A stretch of DNA of 64,000 bases from Paraburkholderia sabiae. Its GTDB lineage: Bacteria; Pseudomonadota; Gammaproteobacteria; Burkholderiales; Burkholderiaceae. Location of the stretch: contig NZ_CP125295.1 of the NCBI RefSeq assembly GCF_030412785.1, positions 3,224,001 to 3,288,000 of the forward strand. Direction: 5' to 3'. This document shows, in pieces, positions 58,651 through 64,000 of the stretch. Position numbers and translations under genes: made by a program. How positions within the stretch are numbered: the stretch's first letter is position 1; every line of letters starts with the position of its first letter. Below the pieces are notes generated by a model that was not told the DNA's origin, did not search any database, and saw only the letters and a program-made list of their open reading frames with translations.

Positions 58651-59639
58651 GCCGTCGCTCCTTGTGATGCCTCGCCGACAATGCGGCGATGCTGTTTCAT
58701 ATCGATGTTCGCGCCCGTCACGATCAGCACGATCGGACCGCGTGCAACAGATGCGTTGCCGAGACGTCCCGCGAGCAGCGCTGCGATGCCAACAGCGGCG
58801 GCGCCTTCGAGCACGAGATGCTCGTCTTCATAGGCATGCACGATCCCGCGCGCAATCGACGCCTCGTCGAGCAGTACGACTTCATCAATTAACTGACGTG
58901 TCAGTGAAAACGTATGCTGGTTGTCGAGGCCGATGCCGCCACCGAGCGAATCGGCGAGTGTCTCCACTTCATCGACGAGCACGGGCTTGCCTGCCGCGAG
59001 ACTCGCGTGCATCGCCGCGCCGCGTTCCATCGTCACGCCCGTCAAACGCACTGTCGGCGCGATCTGCTTTGCTGCGAACGCGATGCCTGCGAACAGGCCG
59101 CCGCCCGACAGCGGCACGACGATATGTTCGACATCGGGCAAGTCTTCGGCGATTTCGACGCCGATGGTCGCCTGCCCCGCAATCACATCCAGATGATCGA
59201 AAGGCGGCACATACGCATAGCCTTCTTCGCGCACGAGACGTTGCGCTTCGCGCTGCGCATCGTCCTGACTCTTGCCGATGATGTGCGCATGCGCGCCGAG
59301 CGCGCGCACGGCTTCGACCTTGTTTGAAGGCACGAGCGACGACATGCACACCGCCGCCTCGATGCCGAGCGCGTGCGCGGCGTGCGCAACGGCGCGTCCG
59401 TGATTGCCCGTCGATGCCGTGACGACACGCGTGCAACCCGCTTCGGCAAGACGCACGAGCGCGTTGGTTGCGCCGCGCAGTTTGAAGCTGCCGGTCGGCT
59501 GAACGGTTTCGAGTTTCAGATAGACGGGTGCATTCGCAACCGCCGACAAGGTAGGCGACGCGACGAGCGGCGTGCGCAGCACGCGCCCTTCGATACGGCG
59601 CCGGGCGCGATAGACATCGGCAAGCGAGAGGTCGGACAT
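58647..59639 (-). CDS. eutB: EutB, threonine dehydratase-like hydroxyectoine utilization enzyme
   Basis: 330 residues from ATG 59639, which has an aagg ribosome-binding site; the longer frame to 59702 is less likely. It is a PLP fold type II enzyme with the Schiff-base lysine in PTGSFKLRGATNAL and the phosphate loop VPLSGGGLFAGIAFAAK. EutB is part of the route from 5-hydroxyectoine to ectoine. It lies downstream of enuR (155 bp) and overlaps eutC. No eutA gene is found in the window, so its partner is missing or located elsewhere. Confidence 0.92.
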   Translation of the reverse strand: MSDLSLADVYRARRRIEGRVLRTPLVASPTLSAVANAPVYLKLETVQPTGSFKLRGATNALVRLAEAGCTRVVTASTGNHGRAVAHAAHALGIEAAVCMSSLVPSNKVEAVRALGAHAHIIGKSQDDAQREAQRLVREEGYAYVPPFDHLDVIAGQATIGVEIAEDLPDVEHIVVPLSGGGLFAGIAFAAKQIAPTVRLTGVTMERGAAMHASLAAGKPVLVDEVETLADSLGGGIGLDNQHTFSLTRQLIDEVVLLDEASIARGIVHAYEDEHLVLEGAAAVGIAALLAGRLGNASVARGPIVLIVTGANIDMKQHRRIVGEASQGATA

Positions 59640-59794
59640 TGACAGGCCTTGCACATATTCACGACCAATGCGGTTCGCGTCGCGGTACTCGACGCGCTTC
59701 ACATCGGACTCAATAAGGCCAGTCTAATGTTCTAAATATTGTTTTCTATTGTCCTGGTACATTTCGATTCAGCATGTCCGCAGCCATGACGCGC

Positions 59795-61231
59795 TCAACC
59801 GAAATCGTGCACCTGCGGATATTGCTCGAACACGTCACGCATCGTTTCGAGCGCTTCCTCATACACCTCGTCGCTCACTTCCGCGCCCACGCAAAGGCGC
59901 ACGGCATTCGGACGTTCGGCGCCGCGCACCAGAAACGGATCGGGCGACGTCACGGCGATATTGCGGTTGCGCAACTCGCGCGCGAGCCGATCGGCCTGCC
60001 AATGATTCGGCACGCGCAACCACACCGACAGCGCCTGCGGATGTGAACCGAGCACGTACTGCCCGAGTACTTTTTGCGCAAGCGCCTGACGGATCGCAAG
60101 CCGTTCGCGCTGCGTTTCGACAAGACGCGCCGCCGTGCCATCGTTGATCCAGCGCGTCGCTACTTCGGCCATCGGCGAAGTCGCCATCCAGCTGCTCACA
60201 CGCAGCACGCTTTCCGCGCGCAGCGCGAGACGGCGCGGCGTCGTCATATAGCCGATGCGCAAGCCCGCGAGCACCGACTTCGACATGCTCGTGCAATAGA
60301 ACGACAGATCGGGAATATGACTCGATATCGGCGCGGGCCGCGTGGTCGGCAACGGACCATATACATCGTCTTCGATCACGAACACGCCATAGCGCTCCGC
60401 TATTCGTGCAATGGAGCGCCGCCGCGACTCGGGCATCATCGCGACGGTCGGGTTGTTGAGCGTCGGCGTGCACACGAGCGCCGTGATGCGCTCGCTGTCG
60501 CACATCTCTTCGAAGTGCTCGGGATGAATGCCGTATTCGTCGATCTCCAGTCCCTTCAACGTAAACCCCAGGACATTTGCGGAGCCGATCACGCCGTGAT
60601 CGGTCAGACTTTCACACAACACCGTATCGCCGGGACCGACGAGCGACGCGAGCGCGAGAAAGATGCCGTGCGCGGCGCCGTTGGTGACGAGCAGCGTGTC
60701 CATCGACGCAGGCATGCCCATCGACTGGAGCCATGCAATGCCCGCCTGCCGATGATGCTCGAAGCCCGCAATCGGCCTGAACGCACGGATCCACGGCTGG
60801 TCTTCGATCTTCGACAGCGTCGCACATACCTTGCGCCACATCGCGTCGTGCTCGGGCGTATGGATGATGCGCGCAATCGAAAAATCGACGACGGAACGCT
60901 CTGCCGTATCGAGCATGTAGTTCGACATCGTTTCCGTCACGCGCTCGGCGACGAAGCTGCCGCGCCCCACTTCGCAGCGGATCAGCCCTTGACGCTCCAG
61001 TTCCTTGTACGCGTTCGTCACGGTCTGCACGCTGACGGACAGCTCCGACGCGACATCGCGCTGCGGCGGCAGACGCGCGCCCGCGCGCAGTGACTCGCTT
61101 TCGATATCGCTGGCAATGGCCTTGACCAGTCTCTTGTATTTCGACTCGACGCCATGCACCGCGCCGACCGCTTCCCGCCAATGTTCGATCACCTGCTGCC
61201 TCTCCCTTACAGGCATGTTCATAACATGCAT
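59795..61231 (-). CDS. enuR: EnuR, MocR-type regulator of ectoine utilization
   Basis: 478 residues. A GntR-type winged helix (LPPQRDVASELSVSVQTVTN, then AYKELERQGLIRCEVGRGSFV) is joined to an aminotransferase-like domain with the PLP lysine in FYCTSMSKSVLAGLRIGYM. EnuR proteins repress ectoine catabolic genes and are released when the ectoine breakdown intermediates N-acetyl-diaminobutyrate or diaminobutyrate react with the bound PLP. It is divergent from ehuB, so the intergenic region at 61232-61429 is the expected operator region. It probably heads the transcript leading to eutB. Confidence 0.93.
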   Translation of the reverse strand: MHVMNMPVRERQQVIEHWREAVGAVHGVESKYKRLVKAIASDIESESLRAGARLPPQRDVASELSVSVQTVTNAYKELERQGLIRCEVGRGSFVAERVTETMSNYMLDTAERSVVDFSIARIIHTPEHDAMWRKVCATLSKIEDQPWIRAFRPIAGFEHHRQAGIAWLQSMGMPASMDTLLVTNGAAHGIFLALASLVGPGDTVLCESLTDHGVIGSANVLGFTLKGLEIDEYGIHPEHFEEMCDSERITALVCTPTLNNPTVAMMPESRRRSIARIAERYGVFVIEDDVYGPLPTTRPAPISSHIPDLSFYCTSMSKSVLAGLRIGYMTTPRRLALRAESVLRVSSWMATSPMAEVATRWINDGTAARLVETQRERLAIRQALAQKVLGQYVLGSHPQALSVWLRVPNHWQADRLARELRNRNIAVTSPDPFLVRGAERPNAVRLCVGAEVSDEVYEEALETMRDVFEQYPQVHDFG

Positions 61232-61429
61232 AGTGCGACGAAAGAGGCGGCGAAAATTATTGTCCTAGAGCAATCGGAACAAAAAAATGGCTTTGTATGC
61301 TGCGTTCGTGGTCGTATCCGGAGCCTCTCGAACCGCCTGGAATGCTTGCCACATCGGGTTTTCCCGGGTTTCAGGCGCACGTCGCACCGCGCCATTTACT
61401 ACTCTTTTTCGCCCTCACACGGAATCGAT
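61232..61429. promoter_or_regulatory. enuR-ehuB divergent control region
   Basis: 198 bp between the divergent starts. Both the enuR and the ehuBCDA promoters must lie here, together with any EnuR operator. I could not single out an operator with confidence. Confidence 0.5.
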
Positions 61430-62284
61430 ATGAAATCGAAGCGCACGTCAGTCATGCTCGGCGCCTTCTGCCTCGCGGCAGCCGGTCTCGCCATGCACAC
61501 CCAGTTCGCGTCGGCTGAAACGACGTTGCAGCGCATCCAGCGTACCGGCGAGGTCCGCATCGGCTATGCGAACGAAGCACCGTTCGCCTATACGCAGCCG
61601 GACGGCAAGGTGACGGGCGAGTCGCCGGAAATCTCCCGAAAGATCTTCGAGAAACTCGGCGTGAAGAAAGTCGATGCCGTGCTGACTGAATGGGGCTCGC
61701 TGATTCCAGGCCTGCGCGCAGGCCGTTTCGACGTGATCGCAGCGGGCATGTACATCACGCCCGAGCGCTGCAAGCAGGTCGCGTTCGCCGATCCGCAATA
61801 TCAGATCCAGGACACGCTGCTCGTGATGAAGGGCAATCCGAAGAATCTGCACAGCTATGGCGATGTCGCGAAGCAACCCGACCTCAAGCTCGCGGTGATG
61901 TCGGGTGCGGTCGAAGTCGCCAATTCGCGCGAATCCGGCGTGAAGGATGGGCAATTGCTGCAGGTGCCCGATACGACGGCGCAATTGCAGGCCGTGCGCA
62001 CGCGCCGTGCCGATGCTGCCGCAGGCACCGCGCTGACTATGAAGGGTCTCGCCGCGAAAGATGCGGGACAGGTCGAAACGGTCTCGACCTTCAAGGACGA
62101 TCCGAAGCATACGGGCTACGGCGCGCTCGCGTTCCGGCCTGAAGATACGGACTTGCGCGATGCCGTGAACAAGCAGCTGCATCAATGGCTCGGCACGCCC
62201 GATCATCTCGCGACGGTCAGTCCCTTCGGCTTCGACAAGACGAACGTGACCACGAAGACGGCCGCGGATATCTGCGGCAAGTGA
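61430..62284 (+). CDS. ehuB: EhuB, ectoine/hydroxyectoine-binding protein
   Basis: 284 residues from ATG 61430; an overlong frame from 61154 is rejected. The signal peptide ends TQFASA. The mature protein is a family 3 solute-binding protein (RIGYANEAPFAYTQPDGKVT; WGSLIPGLRAGRFDVIAAGM). It captures ectoine and hydroxyectoine in the periplasm and delivers them to EhuCD. It is the first gene of ehuBCDA, divergent from enuR. A stem-loop separates it from ehuC. Confidence 0.93.
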   Translation: MKSKRTSVMLGAFCLAAAGLAMHTQFASAETTLQRIQRTGEVRIGYANEAPFAYTQPDGKVTGESPEISRKIFEKLGVKKVDAVLTEWGSLIPGLRAGRFDVIAAGMYITPERCKQVAFADPQYQIQDTLLVMKGNPKNLHSYGDVAKQPDLKLAVMSGAVEVANSRESGVKDGQLLQVPDTTAQLQAVRTRRADAAAGTALTMKGLAAKDAGQVETVSTFKDDPKHTGYGALAFRPEDTDLRDAVNKQLHQWLGTPDHLATVSPFGFDKTNVTTKTAADICGK

Positions 62285-62343
62285 TGCGGTGCGATGCGCA
62301 TGCACGTCGACGCACATGAGCATGCGCATCCGTCCCAGAGCCG

Positions 62344-62396
62344 CGATTCATTGCACGGCTTCATTGCACGGCTGATGTGCCGCGCAATGTGAATCG
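62344..62396 (+). other. Stem-loop between ehuB and ehuC
   Basis: The stem cgattc-attgc/gcaat-gaatcg (one 2-base bulge; 62344-62354 with 62384-62396) encloses a loop containing its own short repeats (ttgcacggc twice). Such elements behind binding-protein genes usually make the binding protein mRNA more abundant than that of the permeases. Confidence 0.5.
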
Positions 62397-62480
62397 TGCG
62401 CTCGAACGAGGCACCTGATTTGCTTCCAGCATTCAATCCCGTGCGCATCGACGCGCCATCATGCAAGCGAGGCCACCGCC

Positions 62481-63152
62481 ATGCGTGAACTGTTTCCCCT
62501 GCTGCTGCAAGGCACGATCGTCACGATCGAGATCGCTATCTTCGGCACGCTGCTCGCCATCGTGATGGCCTTCGTCGCCACGGCCGCCAAGCTCTCGCCC
62601 TGGGCGCCTCTGCGCTGGGTCGGCAACGTGTATGTCGAAGTCTTTCGCGGCACGTCGCTGCTCGTGCAGCTCTTCTGGTTCTTTTTCGTGCTGCCGCTGC
62701 CGCCGTTCAGGATCGAACTGACGCCATTCACGGTCGCTATCGTCGGACTGGGTCTGCACTACGGCGCATATGGCTCGGAGATTCTGCGCGGCGCACTGCG
62801 TTCAGTGCCGGGCGGCCAGTTCGAAGCCGCCGTCGCACTGAACATGTCGGCGTTCACGCGCATGCGCCGCATCGTGCTGCCGCAAGCGATGATCAACGCA
62901 TTGCCGCCCGCAACGAACCTGATGATCGAACTGTTGAAGGGCACGTCGCTCGTTTCGCTGATCACGCTGTCGGATCTCACGTTCCGCGCACGTCAGCTCG
63001 ATGAAGCGACGTTCAAGACAGCCGAGATCTTCTGCCTCACGCTCGTCATCTACTTCGTGCTTGCACAATTGCTCGCTACGGTGATGCGTTATTTCGAACG
63101 TCGCGTGAGCCACGGCATCATCGCGCACACCACGCGAAAGGCGGCGCCATGA
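62481..63152 (+). CDS. ehuC: EhuC, ectoine ABC transporter permease
   Basis: 223 residues of the HisM/GlnP permease family: five predicted membrane helices and the coupling loop EAAVALNMSAFTRMRRIVLP. It forms the inner-membrane channel with EhuD. Its stop overlaps the ehuD start by 4 bp. Confidence 0.92.
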   Translation: MRELFPLLLQGTIVTIEIAIFGTLLAIVMAFVATAAKLSPWAPLRWVGNVYVEVFRGTSLLVQLFWFFFVLPLPPFRIELTPFTVAIVGLGLHYGAYGSEILRGALRSVPGGQFEAAVALNMSAFTRMRRIVLPQAMINALPPATNLMIELLKGTSLVSLITLSDLTFRARQLDEATFKTAEIFCLTLVIYFVLAQLLATVMRYFERRVSHGIIAHTTRKAAP

Positions 63153-63808
63153 ACAACTTCTTCGATTTGCAGTACGCCGCGCATATCCTGCCCGCTCTGG
63201 CGCGCGCTTCGATCTACACGATCCTGATCACGCTGGTCGGCTTTGCGATCGCGCTCGTGCTCGGCCTCGTGCTCGCGATTCTGCGGCGCAGTCATATCAA
63301 GCCTGTCGCGCGGACGGTCGGGTTCGTTGTCGAGTTCATCCGCAGCACGCCGCTGCTGATTCAGGTCTACGTGCTCTTCTATGTGCTGCCGATTTACGGC
63401 GTGACGATGTCCGCGCTCACGGCAGGCACGATCGGCATTGCGCTGCACTATGCGTGCTACACGTCGGAGGTGTATCGCGCGGGACTGAACGGCGTTGCGC
63501 GCGGACAGTGGGAAGCAGCGTGTGCGTTGTCGCTGTCGCCGTGGCGCACGTATAGCGGTGTGATTCTGCCGCAAGCCGTGCGGCCCATCATTCCCGCGCT
63601 CGGCAATTACCTCGTCGCAATGTTCAAGGACACGCCCGTGCTGTCGGCCATCACCGTGGTCGAATTGATGCAGCAGGCAAAGAACGTCGGTTCGGAAACC
63701 TTCCGCTATCTCGAACCGATCACGCTCGCGGGTCTGTTCTTCCTCGTCATCAGCATCACGTTCGCGCAACTCGTGCGGCGGCTTGAATACCGCTTGAGGC
63801 TGCCATGA
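63149..63808 (+). CDS. ehuD: EhuD, ectoine ABC transporter permease
   Basis: 219 residues, the second polar-amino-acid-type permease, with the coupling loop EAACALSLSPWRTYSGVILP and FKDTPVLSAITVVELM. It overlaps ehuC (ATGA) and ehuA (ATGA), so translation of all three is coupled. Confidence 0.92.
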   Translation: MNNFFDLQYAAHILPALARASIYTILITLVGFAIALVLGLVLAILRRSHIKPVARTVGFVVEFIRSTPLLIQVYVLFYVLPIYGVTMSALTAGTIGIALHYACYTSEVYRAGLNGVARGQWEAACALSLSPWRTYSGVILPQAVRPIIPALGNYLVAMFKDTPVLSAITVVELMQQAKNVGSETFRYLEPITLAGLFFLVISITFAQLVRRLEYRLRLP

Positions 63809-64000
63809 AAACACGCGTCGACACCGATACCCGTTTGCAGTCCGAGTCCCCTGTGATGGAGAAAGAGATGAAGCGCGATTCCGCTGCCGCACTTAGCGAA
63901 ACCTCGAACGCGAAAGGCGAACAGCCGATGGTCCGTTTCGCCGGCGTGACGAAGCGCTATGGCGCGCTCACCGTGCTCGACGAACTCGATCTGGACATCG
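63805..64000 (+). CDS. ehuA: EhuA, ectoine ABC transporter ATPase (partial, cut by window end)
   Basis: The first 65 codons are visible. After an N-terminal extension of about 40 residues (MKTRVDTDTRLQSESP) the ABC domain begins with VRFAGVTKRYGALTVLDELD. Start alternatives downstream (ATG 63856 or 63868, or ATG 63928 right before the domain) are possible. It completes the ehuBCDA importer. The Walker motifs lie beyond the window. Confidence 0.85.
   Translation, partial: MKTRVDTDTRLQSESPVMEKEMKRDSAAALSETSNAKGEQPMVRFAGVTKRYGALTVLDELDLDI

Overview
This 64 kb window has high GC, strongly biased GC-rich codon use and gene neighbourhoods typical of a betaproteobacterium of the Burkholderiaceae, most likely the Paraburkholderia/Caballeronia group. 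The genus is inferred from gene content and from a dispersed intergenic repeat at 54.3-54.85 kb that I recognise from that group; no 16S rRNA gene or tRNA gene was seen.

Layout. 0.2-7.9 kb holds a chemoreceptor, a second FtsI-type penicillin-binding protein, a TPR/glycosyltransferase-like protein, a secreted M30-type metalloprotease lipoprotein and a small exported protein. 7.9-9.6 kb is a repeat-rich patch with three small genes, including an LRAT-family protein. 9.9-30.0 kb is the most interesting part: a peptide export system. 30.2-31.5 kb holds a putative toxin/immunity pair. 31.7-38.2 kb carries YigZ, a sugar-acid-type catabolic operon (MFS transporter, enolase-superfamily enzyme, GMC oxidoreductase) and an AldA-like dehydrogenase. 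38.6-49.3 kb holds an H-NS protein with a histone-like tail, two multidomain DedA proteins, an LpxO remnant, a MASE2-GGDEF cyclase, a LysR regulator, a Pit phosphate transporter, PPK2 and a VOC protein. 49.4-51.1 kb holds gamma-glutamyltransferase. 51.3-64 kb is an ectoine/5-hydroxyectoine uptake and degradation cluster (aminotransferase, dehydrogenase, doeX, doeB, doeA, eutC, eutB, enuR, ehuBCDA) interrupted by a large inverted repeat.

The export system. Six small genes (9970, 22454 on the minus strand, 28424, 28785, 29247, 29823) encode proteins with one shared N-terminal leader: I-[KRS]-D-[LI], then L-[DEG], then M and a terminal Gly-Gly, at residues 25-26 in five of the six. Their C-terminal parts are mostly Asn-rich and none contains cysteine. 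A minus-strand operon encodes an FHA membrane protein, an HlyD adaptor, a parvulin-type isomerase, a C39-peptidase ABC transporter with two cyclic-nucleotide-binding domains, and a sigma-54 activator. A TolC/NodT-type outer-membrane factor precedes it. A PP2C phosphatase lies directly behind the first peptide gene, and a transmembrane Ser/Thr kinase, a caspase/FGE fusion and two DUF4399 proteins lie between the peptide genes.

Sequences matching sigma-54 promoters (GG and GC 12 bp apart) precede four peptide genes. The two closest paralogues also share an inverted repeat CCAAC-N15-GTTGG centred 161 bp upstream of the predicted start, and a hairpin exactly at the predicted RNA 5' end. My reading is a sigma-54-switched, phosphorylation-gated system that cleaves leaders at Gly-Gly and exports small Asn-rich proteins. 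No modification enzyme is present, so unmodified linear products are expected. The closest described layout I know is the cyanobacterial C39 transporter/HlyD/isomerase system that exports small double-glycine biofilm proteins; that function is not shown here.
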